Below, one piece after another: positions 1-6,988 of a stretch of 7,230 nt of DNA. Under the pieces are notes generated by a model. That model was not told where the DNA came from. It saw only the letters and a program-made list of their open reading frames with translations, and did not search any database. Within the stretch, counting starts at the first letter, position 1; every line of letters starts with the position of its first letter. Origin of the DNA: Flavobacteriaceae bacterium. GTDB lineage: Bacteria; Bacteroidota; Bacteroidia; Flavobacteriales; Flavobacteriaceae. Position numbers and translations under genes: made by a program. The stretch covers positions 1-7,230 of the forward strand of contig DAOVTC010000049.1 in the NCBI GenBank assembly GCA_030633285.1, given 5' to 3'.

Positions 1-2019
1 CGTTTGTGAACGCAAACTAGTAGAGTATTTATACATTTCAGCTAAAGGAACTTTAGCTTTGATAATTTGATGTTTACCATCGCTATCCATTCCAACAATA
101 ATAGATCTGCGTGATTGCAAATCGGTCATAACATTACCCATCAATTCTTCAGGAACTCTAACTTCAAGATCATGTACAGGTTCCATTAGTTTGGGTTTAG
201 CTGCTAAAAATGCGGCTTTAAAAGCATGAGCACCAGCAATTTTAAATGAAATATCATTTGAATCTACAGAGTGCATTTTACCGTCATAAACCATTACTCT
301 AATATCTCTTGCATAAGAACCTGTTAAAGGTCCTTCTTCCATAACTTCTAAAACACCTTTCATTACTGCAGGTAAATATCGAGTGTCAATAACACCACCG
401 GTAATACAGTTATAAAAAATTAATTTTCCTCCCCAATTTAAATCTACTTCTTCTTTTTTTCTAATATTAAAGCCTTCTGGATCTGGCATTCCTTCGTACC
501 AAGGTTCAATTTTTAAATGAACTTCACCAAATTGACCAGCTCCACCTGATTGTTTTTTGTGCTTGTAACTAGTTGAAGCAGGGCGCTGAATAGTTTCTCT
601 GTAAGCAATTCTGGGTTGTTCAAATTCAGCTTTTAAACCGTAAATATTTTGAAGGACCCAATCAATTGTAGACAAATGTAATTCACCTTGACAGGAAAAA
701 ATTAATTGTTTTAGTTCATTTGAATATTTAACTTCAATAGTAGGATCTTGACTGTGAATTTTTTTGAAAACTTCACTTAATTTTTCTTCATCCTTTTTAT
801 TTCCTGCCTGTACAGCTTTTCTTATTCTTGGTTCGGGAAAAAGAATAGGTTTTATCGTAATATCATGTCCTTCAGTATGTAAAGTGTCATTGGTTTCGGT
901 GTGTTTTAATTTTATAGTTGCACCAATATCCCCAGCAGTTAATTTATCAACTGGATGTCGTTTTTTTCCGTCCATGATGAAAAGCTGATTTAAATTCTCA
1001 ACTTCATTTGTACGAGAATTTACCAAACGATCATTTTGTTTCACTTCACCAGATTTCACTTTGAAAAATGTGATTTGACCTACATTAGGTTCATGAAATG
1101 TTTTAAATACAAATAAAGAAGTAGGCTCACTAGCTTTACAAATTATATCGTTACCTTCTACACTTTGTTCAGGTTTTAGATCGGCTGCTGCCGGAGCAAC
1201 ATTATCAATGAATCCCATTAATCTACCGCTACCCATATCGTGTAATGCCGAAACACAAAAAACGGGAAAGAGTTCATGATTCAACATGCCCTTTTGTATA
1301 CCTAGTCGCATTTCATCTTCATTTAAAGTGCCTTTATCAAAGTATAACTCCATTAATTCTTCATCATTTTCTGCAGCTTTTTCAACAAGTTCATTATGTA
1401 ATTGATCAGCGAGTTCTTTTTGATCTTCAGGTATGGCTAATTTTTCTGGTTTACCACCTTCAGGTTTAAATTTATAAACCTTCATTTTTAAAACATCAAC
1501 AATGCATTGTGAACCATCGATTTTGATAGGATATTGGACTTTGACAGCATTGTTTCCAACTAAATCAACTATGCTTTGAAAGCTTTGGTCAAAATTTGCT
1601 TGTGGATGATCAATTTGATTAATAACAAAAAGTGTAGGACGACTGAAACGGTTTATATATTCCCAAATAATTTCAGTACCAATTTCAACGCCTTGTTGTG
1701 CATTTATCACTGCAACTAATGAGTCAGCTACTCTCATAGTTGAAGCAATTTCACCAATAAAATCATCTAAACCAGGTGTGTCAATAATATTAATTTTGTA
1801 ATTACGCCATTCTGTATGTAGAGGTGTAGCAAAAACTGAAGTTTCTCTTTTATGTTCAATTTCATGATAATCAGAAACTGTATTTTTATCTTCAATTCTC
1901 CCTCTACGGTTGAGAAGTCCGGCTTCAAATAGCATTGTTTCAGCTAAGGTAGTTTTGCCACTATTATGTGCACCTACCAAAGCAATGTTTTTTATGTGTT
2001 TTTCATCATATACTTTCAT
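1..2019 (-). CDS. Elongation factor G paralogue (EF-G2 type), C-terminus cut by window edge
   Basis: The frame is open from an ATG at 2019 to position 1, giving 673 residues. EF-G proteins run about 700-720, so the end of domain V is missing. Visible EF-G features are a P-loop GAHNSGKTT (16-24), a G3 motif DTPGLDDF (80-87), a G4 motif NQID (134-137), a G5 SAL (257-259), domain II around 300-375, YRETI (473-477) plus KHKKQSGGAGQF (486-497) opening domain IV, the domain IV tip GKMHSVDS (580-587), and domain V from about 611. Canonical EF-G has DTPGHVDF, NKMD and RGITI. Here the catalytic His is Leu84, the G4 Lys is Gln135, and switch I reads RETSV (58-62). This matches the second EF-G class of Bacteroidota (EF-G2) rather than main FusA. 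Domains IV and V are well kept, so ribosome binding and translocation are likely, while GTP hydrolysis may be weak or absent (inference). It lies 125 bp downstream of murB on the same strand and probably has its own promoter. Family assignment is strong; the functional class is less certain. Confidence 0.93.
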   Translation of the reverse strand, partial: MKVYDEKHIKNIALVGAHNSGKTTLAETMLFEAGLLNRRGRIEDKNTVSDYHEIEHKRETSVFATPLHTEWRNYKINIIDTPGLDDFIGEIASTMRVADSLVAVINAQQGVEIGTEIIWEYINRFSRPTLFVINQIDHPQANFDQSFQSIVDLVGNNAVKVQYPIKIDGSQCIVDVLKMKVYKFKPEGGKPEKLAIPEDQKELADQLHNELVEKAAENDEELMELYFDKGTLNEDEMRLGIQKGMLNHELFPVFCVSALHDMGSGRLMGFIDNVAPAAADLKPEQSVEGNDIICKASEPTSLFVFKTFHEPNVGQITFFKVKSGEVKQNDRLVNSRTNEVENLNQLFIMDGKKRHPVDKLTAGDIGATIKLKHTETNDTLHTEGHDITIKPILFPEPRIRKAVQAGNKKDEEKLSEVFKKIHSQDPTIEVKYSNELKQLIFSCQGELHLSTIDWVLQNIYGLKAEFEQPRIAYRETIQRPASTSYKHKKQSGGAGQFGEVHLKIEPWYEGMPDPEGFNIRKKEEVDLNWGGKLIFYNCITGGVIDTRYLPAVMKGVLEVMEEGPLTGSYARDIRVMVYDGKMHSVDSNDISFKIAGAHAFKAAFLAAKPKLMEPVHDLEVRVPEELMGNVMTDLQSRRSIIVGMDSDGKHQIIKAKVPLAEMYKYSTSLRSQT

Positions 2020-2046
2020 AATGCGTTTTTAATTTTATAATTTGCA

Positions 2047-2054
2047 TAAAGTTA
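2047..2054 (-). promoter_or_regulatory. Possible -7 promoter element for the EF-G paralogue
   Basis: On the minus strand this reads TAACTTTA, a 7/8 match to the Bacteroidota -7 consensus TAnnTTTG, and lies about 28-35 nt upstream of the ATG at 2019. I find no good TTG-type -33 element at the expected spacing. The direct-repeat array occupies that position instead, so the promoter would be weak or activator-dependent if real. This is a motif match only, in AT-rich sequence. Confidence 0.25.
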
Positions 2055-2084
2055 TGAAATTATGATAAATATTTTATGATAAAT
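2052..2084. repeat. Short tandem direct repeat upstream of the EF-G paralogue
   Basis: TTATGATAAAT occurs exactly at 2060-2070 and 2074-2084, separated by ATT (14-bp period). A degenerate third copy, TTATGAAAT, sits at 2052-2060 and abuts the first. The array lies 33-65 bp upstream of the EF-G paralogue start at 2019, in the only non-coding gap between it and murB. The copies fall on one helical face only roughly, since the period is 14 rather than 10-11. They could be a regulator binding site or chance in AT-rich DNA. Confidence 0.5.
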
Positions 2085-2144
2085 GTTAGGGAAAGATTAG
2101 AAGTATTATGTATTGGCTGAAAAATTAATTTAAAAGAAATAAAT

Positions 2145-3152
2145 TTAGATAATATTCACCTCTATTTCCAAATCAATATTAAACTTGTCATGAACAGATT
2201 TTAGTATTTTTTGTGCTAATTCGTAGATTTCTTTGCCAGTTGCTTTATTATAATTTACCAAAACTAATGCTTGTTTTTTATGAACACCGGCATAACCAAA
2301 ACGTTTGCCTTTAAATCCACATTGTTCAACTAGCCATCCTGCAGGAACTTTTACCAAATCATTAGAAATGATGTAATTTGGAATATTTGGATAGTGTTGT
2401 TTTAATTGATTAAAATGCTGCATAGAAATTACAGGATTTTTAAAAAAACTACCACTATTACCAATTTCTTTAGGATCAGGTAATTTACTTTTTCTAATTA
2501 AAATTACAGCATCTGATACATCTTTTATGGTAGGATTTTTGATATTTTTTTTATGGAGTTCTTCTTGAATTGCACCATATGATGTATTTATTTGATGGAT
2601 ATTTTTTGTAAGTTTAAAAGTTACGTTAACAATGATATACTTTCCTTTTTCTGTATTCTTAAAAACCGATTCACGATAGCCAAAATTGCAATCCTCTTTT
2701 TTAAAAGTTTTAATTAATCCAGTAGCAATTTCTATAGCTTCTAACTCGTAAAAAATATCTTTAATTTCAATTCCATATGCGCCTATGTTTTGCATCGGAC
2801 TTGTGCCTACATTACCAGGAATTAATGATAAGTTTTCTACACCACCAAAGTCATTTGCGATACACCAAAGTACAAAATCATGCCAATTTTCACCAGATTG
2901 AACTTTAATGAATACTGAATTATTATCAGAATTAACAATTTCAATCCCTTTTAAATTGAGGTGGATAACTGGTTTAGTAATATTTTGAGTTAGTAAAATA
3001 TTGCTTCCTCCGCTAAGGATAAAAACATCTTTATAATTAGCAATAATTTCTTGTAATTGGCTAAGGGAATCAACCGAAATAAAAATTTCGGCATTGATAT
3101 CAATGCCGAAAGTGTTATAAGGTTTTAAAGATATGTTTTTTTGAAAGATCAA
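2145..3152 (-). CDS. murB: UDP-N-acetylenolpyruvoylglucosamine reductase MurB, TTG start
   Basis: MurB is the cytoplasmic FAD enzyme that uses NADPH to reduce UDP-GlcNAc-enolpyruvate to UDP-MurNAc, the second committed step of peptidoglycan precursor synthesis. The 335 residues match the E. coli-like type I length. Visible motifs are YNTFGID (12-18), the FAD-binding SGGSN (47-51), IPGNVGTSPMQNIGAYG (111-127), YRES with Tyr159/Arg160, GNSGSFFKNP (231-240) with the proton-donor Ser235, AGWLVEQCG (271-279), and a C-terminal catalytic Glu at about 331. The start is TTG at 3152: an in-frame stop lies two codons upstream (3156-3158), and the next Met is residue 120, inside the core. The family normally begins just before the NTFG motif, so TTG fits. 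The start overlaps the aminotransferase stop in the shared TTGA (3149-3152), which suggests translational coupling. All catalytic residues I can place are present. Confidence 0.97.
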   Translation of the reverse strand: MIFQKNISLKPYNTFGIDINAEIFISVDSLSQLQEIIANYKDVFILSGGSNILLTQNITKPVIHLNLKGIEIVNSDNNSVFIKVQSGENWHDFVLWCIANDFGGVENLSLIPGNVGTSPMQNIGAYGIEIKDIFYELEAIEIATGLIKTFKKEDCNFGYRESVFKNTEKGKYIIVNVTFKLTKNIHQINTSYGAIQEELHKKNIKNPTIKDVSDAVILIRKSKLPDPKEIGNSGSFFKNPVISMQHFNQLKQHYPNIPNYIISNDLVKVPAGWLVEQCGFKGKRFGYAGVHKKQALVLVNYNKATGKEIYELAQKILKSVHDKFNIDLEIEVNII

Positions 3153-4339
3153 TTTTTATATTGTTCTAAAGCTAGTTTTAATAATTCAACCGAACGAACT
3201 AAGCTCTCTTTATTTAACACATAAGCTATTCGAATTTGATTTTTACCTGATCCTTTTGTTGAATAAAATCCACTTGCCGGAGCTACCATTACAGTTTCAT
3301 TATTGTCATTAAAATTTTCAAGCATCCATTGTGAAAAATCATCAGCATCATCAATAGGCAATTCAGCAATACAATAAAATGCTCCTTTAGGGGTTGCCAC
3401 TTTTAAATTTTCAATTTTTTGTAATTCTTTTATTAAAGTGTTTCTTCTGTCAACATATTCTTCTATAACTTCATCAAAATAAATCTGTGGAGTTTCTAGG
3501 GCAGCTTCACTAGCAATTAAGGCATAAGTAGGTGAGCTTAAACGCGCTTGAGCATATTTTAAAGCAGTTTGAATAACTTCTTTATTTTTTGAAACAACAC
3601 AACCTATTCTAGCACCGCACATACTATATCGTTTTGAAACAGAATCAATCATAATTGCATTATCATCAATACGAGTTCCACTCATTACTGAATGATGTTG
3701 TACGCCATCGTATACAAATTCTCGGTAAACTTCATCAGCAATTAAGAATATATCGTGTTTTAAAACCAATGCTTTTAATTTTTCAATTTCTTCTTTTGAA
3801 TATAAATATCCTGTAGGATTTCCGGGATTACAAATTAATATCGCTTTTGTTTTTGAAGTGATCAATTTTTCAAACTCTTCTATTTTAGGAAGCGAAAATC
3901 CGTCATCAATTTTTGAAATAATAGGTACAATATTTATACCATTAGCCGTAGAAAAGCCATTGTAATTTGCGTAAAATGGTTCAGGAATTATAATTTCATC
4001 ACCAAAATCAGTTATACTTCCTAAAGTAAATAGTAGTGCTTCTGATCCTCCGGTAGTAATGATAATATCATTGGCTGTAACTTCAATGTTATTTTTTTTA
4101 TAGTATTCGGCAAGTTTTGTCCGATAAATTTCTGAACCTTCACTACGAGCGTAAGCTAATACTTCAAGATTATTATTTTTTACCGCGTCTAAAGCAACTT
4201 TAGGAGTTTTAATATCTGGCTGACCAATATTTAAATGATAAACATTGACACCTCTTTTTTTTGCTTCTTCTGCAAAAGGAACTAATTTTCTTATAGGTGA
4301 TTCAGGCATTGCCTGACCTTTTTGTGATATTTTAGGCAT
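3149..4339 (-). CDS. PLP-dependent aminotransferase, class I/II (aspartate aminotransferase-like)
   Basis: This 396-residue fold-type I aminotransferase would move an amino group between an amino acid and a 2-oxo acid in the cytoplasm. Visible family motifs are NIGQPD (37-42), TGGSEA (96-101) which contacts PLP phosphate, NPGNPTG (171-177), ADEVY (201-205) with Asp202 for the pyridine nitrogen and Tyr205, SVSKRYS (233-239) with Lys236 forming the Schiff base, the Arg of CGARIG (241-246), and Arg370 in QIRIAY, the expected carboxylate-binding Arg. The length is normal and the ATG start fits the N-terminus. The family (COG0436-like) includes aspartate, alanine and aromatic aminotransferases, and I cannot assign the substrate from sequence. 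It is the first gene of a likely two-gene transcript with murB, overlapping it by 4 nt. A partial -7-like TAATTTG lies on the minus strand at 4360-4354, close to the start. Confidence 0.95.
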   Translation of the reverse strand: MPKISQKGQAMPESPIRKLVPFAEEAKKRGVNVYHLNIGQPDIKTPKVALDAVKNNNLEVLAYARSEGSEIYRTKLAEYYKKNNIEVTANDIIITTGGSEALLFTLGSITDFGDEIIIPEPFYANYNGFSTANGINIVPIISKIDDGFSLPKIEEFEKLITSKTKAILICNPGNPTGYLYSKEEIEKLKALVLKHDIFLIADEVYREFVYDGVQHHSVMSGTRIDDNAIMIDSVSKRYSMCGARIGCVVSKNKEVIQTALKYAQARLSSPTYALIASEAALETPQIYFDEVIEEYVDRRNTLIKELQKIENLKVATPKGAFYCIAELPIDDADDFSQWMLENFNDNNETVMVAPASGFYSTKGSGKNQIRIAYVLNKESLVRSVELLKLALEQYKN

Positions 4340-4495
4340 AACTATTTAATTGACAAATTATTTAACAAAATTGCAAAATAATTTTCATTTTAGAAGATTA
4401 AATAAGTCATTTTTTTTAATTGATTATTCAAAATTTAGAAAAAAATATATTATCTTTAATATTTAATTAATATAAACATAAAAAATTATATAAAT
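4340..4495. other. Very AT-rich divergent intergenic region
   Basis: This 156-bp gap separates the divergent aminotransferase and YtxH-cassette starts, so it should hold promoters in both directions. It is almost pure A/T with long A or T runs (for example 4411-4417) and would be intrinsically curved or easily melted. I see no protein frame and no strong inverted repeat in it. The best promoter-like element is listed separately. Confidence 0.6.
4451..4458 (+). promoter_or_regulatory. Possible -7 promoter element for the YtxH cassette
   Basis: TATCTTTA matches the Bacteroidota TAnnTTTG -7 consensus at 7 of 8 positions and lies 37 nt before the ATG at 4496. The nearest TTG (4420-4422) leaves a 28-nt gap, longer than the usual 19-21, so the -33 element is not convincing. 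No Shine-Dalgarno is visible before the start; the leader is A/T only, as is common in this phylum. Confidence 0.3.
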
Positions 4496-4858
4496 ATGTC
4501 AAACGAATCAAATTTTTTTGCAGGATTAATTATAGGCGCAGTTGCTGGTGCAGTAGCAGGAATTTTAGCAGCACCCGCCTCTGGAGAAGAAACCAGAAGT
4601 AAAATAGCAGGTCATGCTTCAGATTTAAAATCTGAAATGGGGTCTAAATTTAATGATATTACTGAAAGGATTAGTGACTTAGAAAAAGAATCATTAGAAA
4701 ATTTTAAAAATAAATTTTACGATGTAAAGGGAGGAATTAAGGAACAATATGCAAATGTAGTATCTAAGGTGAAAGATTTAGAAAATGATTTAAAATCTAA
4801 GTATAATGATTTAGAAAAGGAAGCTAAAAAAATGGAAGCTGATATTAAAAATGCTTAA
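4496..4858 (+). CDS. YtxH-family membrane-anchored coiled-coil protein
   Basis: This 120-residue protein begins with a Gly/Ala-rich hydrophobic segment (about 7-28), followed directly by AAPASGEETR (25-34), the signature of the YtxH family (general form APxSGxETR). The rest (about 40-120) is highly charged, rich in Lys, Glu and Asp, with Leu/Ile/Val spacing typical of a long helix or coiled coil and recurring D-L-[EK] units (DLKSE, DLEKE, DLEND, DLKSK, DLEKE). The likely topology is one membrane anchor and a cytoplasmic helical rod. YtxH proteins are named from a Bacillus general-stress protein, and their molecular role is poorly defined. It leads a three-gene cassette, with 20 bp to the ATG of the next gene. 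The related layout in proteobacteria starts with YqjD, an anchored protein that binds ribosomes; a similar role here is inference only. Confidence 0.9.
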   Translation: MSNESNFFAGLIIGAVAGAVAGILAAPASGEETRSKIAGHASDLKSEMGSKFNDITERISDLEKESLENFKNKFYDVKGGIKEQYANVVSKVKDLENDLKSKYNDLEKEAKKMEADIKNA

Positions 4859-4878
4859 TTTTAGCTAACTAATTGGTT

Positions 4879-5217
4879 ATGATAGATTTGATAAAAAAGT
4901 ATATTGAAAACAAAATTCTACTTGTTAAATTAGAACTTATTAGTGTGTCAGCAAATTTGGCAGCTAAAATGGTCAGTTCTCTAGTAGTTGTGTTGTTGGC
5001 TACGATTATTCTGTTTATGTTTAGCATTGCTTTGGCTTTTGGAATAGGACAGTATTTCAATAATAATGTAGCTTTAGGATTTGCTATAGTAGGTGGAGGG
5101 TATTTATTGTTTTTTATTTTATATTTCATCTTTGCAAAAGACACAATTGGAAGAAAAGTAAAAGATTTTGTTGTAAAAACTGCCATGGAGGCACAAGATG
5201 ATTTAATAAATAAATAA
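4879..5217 (+). CDS. Two-TM membrane protein, Phage_holin_3_6/YqjE-like
   Basis: This small integral membrane protein has 112 residues from the ATG at 4879. A TTG at 4873 would add two residues, but I prefer the ATG because it gives the usual M-I-D-L start and a 20-bp spacing. It has an amphipathic N-terminal helix (about 1-30), a first TM segment (about 31-58), a second TM segment (about 64-88), and a short basic, charged C-terminal tail. The helix-TM-TM-tail layout and length fit the Phage_holin_3_6 family (PF07332), which includes E. coli YqjE. Despite the family name, members are usually chromosomal and not lysis proteins, and there are no phage genes here. It sits between the YtxH-like gene and a small unknown gene, with 13 bp before the latter, so the three are probably co-transcribed. 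Assignment is by topology and recalled family character, not by search. Confidence 0.8.
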   Translation: MIDLIKKYIENKILLVKLELISVSANLAAKMVSSLVVVLLATIILFMFSIALAFGIGQYFNNNVALGFAIVGGGYLLFFILYFIFAKDTIGRKVKDFVVKTAMEAQDDLINK

Positions 5218-5230
5218 TAAGAATTAAATT

Positions 5231-5557
5231 ATGGCAGAATACGAATATAACATTGAATCTTATGAAGATTTAAAGTTTGCCCGAGAACAGATAAGAAATG
5301 ATAATAAAAAAATAAAGCAATCATTTAAAGAGAATCCTATCATTAAAATATCTTCTTCATTATTGGGTGGTGAATCTGTAAATAACACCTTTGTTAATAA
5401 TTTAGCAGTAGGAAATAGAAGTTCGGCAGCAAAAATGATAAAAGCATTGTTGCTTGCCAGTAAAGTAACTCGTAAATATTTTATTGCCTATACAATTGCA
5501 AAAGAAATGGTTCCTTTTACTCTTAATAAAGTAAGCGAATTATTTAAAAAGCAATAG
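5231..5557 (+). CDS. Small basic protein of unknown function, third gene of the YtxH cassette
   Basis: I do not recognise this 108-residue protein. The N-terminal 35 residues are highly charged and predicted helical (acidic 1-12, then basic 15-33). The middle (36-62) is Ser/Asn/Gly-rich, including SSSLLGGES and NNTFVNN, and probably a linker. The C-terminal part (65-108) is helical, with a moderately hydrophobic Ala/Leu/Ile stretch (about 68-96) broken by Lys and Arg. That suggests an amphipathic or membrane-associated helix rather than a clear TM span. There is no signal peptide and there are no Cys residues. The ATG lies 13 bp after the stop of the holin-like gene, so it very likely belongs to that operon. 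By position it corresponds to YqjK in the proteobacterial cassette, but I see no convincing sequence similarity. It is real by context and typical composition; its function is unknown. Confidence 0.8.
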   Translation: MAEYEYNIESYEDLKFAREQIRNDNKKIKQSFKENPIIKISSSLLGGESVNNTFVNNLAVGNRSSAAKMIKALLLASKVTRKYFIAYTIAKEMVPFTLNKVSELFKKQ

Positions 5558-5600
5558 TTGTATTGTTATTTGTTTTTAATGTTTCAAAAGCTAAACTTTT

Positions 5601-5621
5601 CTTAAAATTAATGTTTTTAAG
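5601..5621 (+). terminator. Weak A/T stem-loop after the YtxH cassette
   Basis: CTTAAAA (5601-5607) and TTTTAAG (5615-5621) form a perfect 7-bp stem with a 7-nt loop, 44 bp after the last stop of the cassette. Only one G:C pair is present and no T-run follows, so it is a poor intrinsic terminator. It is the only stem I see in this 102-bp gap. Confidence 0.2.
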
Positions 5622-5659
5622 CTATTTTGTAGTAACTTAAAAATATTATTTGATTAGTT

Positions 5660-6988
5660 ATGTCTTTTAAGAAAACATTTTATTTTATTTTCATATTATT
5701 TATATCTTTTTCTGGAATTTCCCAGGGAAGTTTTAATATTTTAAAAAATAATGAAAGTGTAACCATACCTTTTACATTGGTGAATAATTTAGTAGTAATT
5801 TCTGCGAAAGTAAATGGAAAAGAATTATCATTTTTATTAGATACTGGAATAGATAAAACAATTTTGTTTAATTTAAAATTTTCTGATTCTCTAATTCTTA
5901 AAAATGTAGAGAAAATTAAACTTCGTGGATTGGGAGAGGGAGAGCCCATTGAAGCATTGAAATCAAAGAATAATTTATTGAGAATTAATAAAATAGTTAA
6001 CCCAAATCATTTAATTTTTATGATTATTGATGATCAATTTGATTTATCTACAAAGATGGGAATTGATATCAATGGAATTATAGGTGGTGATTTATTCAAA
6101 AGTTTTATTGTAAAAATCAACTATTCAACTAAAAAAATTACTTTTTATGATCCTAAATTCTTCACATATAAAAAATGTAATAACTGTATAACTTTACCTT
6201 TAGAATTTTTTAATCAAAAACCATATATTGATGTTTTTGTACAAGATTACTTAGGTGAAGAGTTTAAAGTTAAGTTATTAATTGATTCTGGGGGTGGAGA
6301 TGCTCTTTGGTTATTTGAAAATACAGATCCTAAAATTACAATACCAGAAAAGTTTTTTAAGGATTATCTTGGTAGAGGACTTAGTGGGAGTATTTACGGT
6401 AAAAGAAGTAAAATTAAAAAATTAAGAATAGGAGATTACATTTTTGAAAACGCATTAGTTTCTTACCCAGATTCTACTTCAATAATAACAGTTCATAATA
6501 GTAAATTTAGAAACGGAACCCTTGGTGCTGAAATTTTAAAACGGTTTCATGTGATTTTTGATTATCAAAATAGTAAAATTACATTAAAGAAAAATTTGTT
6601 TTATAAAACGCCATTTTTATATAATAAAAGTGGTATGGAATTGGTTTATAGTGGAGATGTTTTGGTACAAGAAAAAAGTAGCAGGTTTGTTAATTATAAA
6701 TTCGAAGAGAATAAAAGTTCTTTAATTACTGAAGTAATGGCTATTTATAATTTGGCTTACAAACCAAGTTATCAAATTTCATTTATTCGTAAACAATCAC
6801 CAGCGCATTTTGCAGGTCTATTGGTTGGAGATGTGATATTAGAAATTAACGGAAAACCAGCTTATAATAATAAATTACAAGAGATTGTATTTATATTGTC
6901 AGGTAAAGAAAATAAAAAAATAAAGCTCTTAATTGAAAGAAATGGTAAACAACTTAAATATGAATTTCTTCTTAAGAATATATTATAA
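5660..6988 (+). CDS. Secreted retropepsin-like aspartyl protease, two half-domains plus PDZ
   Basis: The 442 residues begin with a Sec signal peptide (about 1-22: Lys at 4-5, a Phe/Ile-rich core, then G-I-S-Q-G), so the protein is exported to the periplasm or beyond. Two similar half-domains follow. The first has LLDTGIDKT (59-67, Asp61) and later GIIGGDLFKSF (139-149) leading to a strand ending KKITFYDP. The second has LLIDSGGGD (206-214, Asp209) and later GTLGAEILKRF (286-296) leading to DYQNSKITL. Each is the D-[TS]-G then hydrophobic-G-x-[DE] pattern of the Asp_protease_2/gag-asp families, which normally dimerise; two copies in one chain could form the active site internally (inference). 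A CNNC pair (173-176) lies between the halves. The C-terminus (about 373-435) is a PDZ domain with SPAHFAGLLVGDVILEINGK (379-398). The start is the first ATG and gives a proper signal peptide. The target is unknown; the gene is 102 bp from the upstream cassette and convergent with the next gene. Confidence 0.9.
   Translation: MSFKKTFYFIFILFISFSGISQGSFNILKNNESVTIPFTLVNNLVVISAKVNGKELSFLLDTGIDKTILFNLKFSDSLILKNVEKIKLRGLGEGEPIEALKSKNNLLRINKIVNPNHLIFMIIDDQFDLSTKMGIDINGIIGGDLFKSFIVKINYSTKKITFYDPKFFTYKKCNNCITLPLEFFNQKPYIDVFVQDYLGEEFKVKLLIDSGGGDALWLFENTDPKITIPEKFFKDYLGRGLSGSIYGKRSKIKKLRIGDYIFENALVSYPDSTSIITVHNSKFRNGTLGAEILKRFHVIFDYQNSKITLKKNLFYKTPFLYNKSGMELVYSGDVLVQEKSSRFVNYKFEENKSSLITEVMAIYNLAYKPSYQISFIRKQSPAHFAGLLVGDVILEINGKPAYNNKLQEIVFILSGKENKKIKLLIERNGKQLKYEFLLKNIL

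Noticed and set aside
764..988. Plus-strand 74-residue open frame, and a similar one at 1245-1469
   Set aside because: Both lie wholly inside the EF-G paralogue on the opposite strand, which has clear family motifs throughout. Their translations are low-complexity and match nothing.
1..2019. Tetracycline-resistance ribosomal protection protein (TetM/TetQ type)
   Set aside because: The conserved KHKKQSGGAGQF and YRETI motifs and the EF-G2-like G domain fit an EF-G paralogue better, and the context is housekeeping with no mobile elements.
2110..2150. Possible murB terminator (AATTTA/TAAATT stem just after the stop)
   Set aside because: The stem is only 6 bp, has no G:C pair, and is expected by chance in such AT-rich DNA.
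4869..5186. Minus-strand 105-residue open frame
   Set aside because: It is antisense to the holin-like gene, whose TM layout and operon spacing are convincing. It has no independent support.
4879..5217. Phage lysis (holin) function or prophage remnant
   Set aside because: The family name is misleading. There is no endolysin, structural gene, integrase or attachment site nearby, and the neighbours are chromosomal YtxH-type genes.
5622..5659. Promoter for the aspartyl protease gene (TATTTTG near 5623)
   Set aside because: It lacks one base of the TAnnTTTG spacing and has no TTG at a suitable distance upstream.
5680..5949. Minus-strand 89-residue open frame
   Set aside because: It is antisense to the signal peptide and first D-T-G motif of the aspartyl protease gene.
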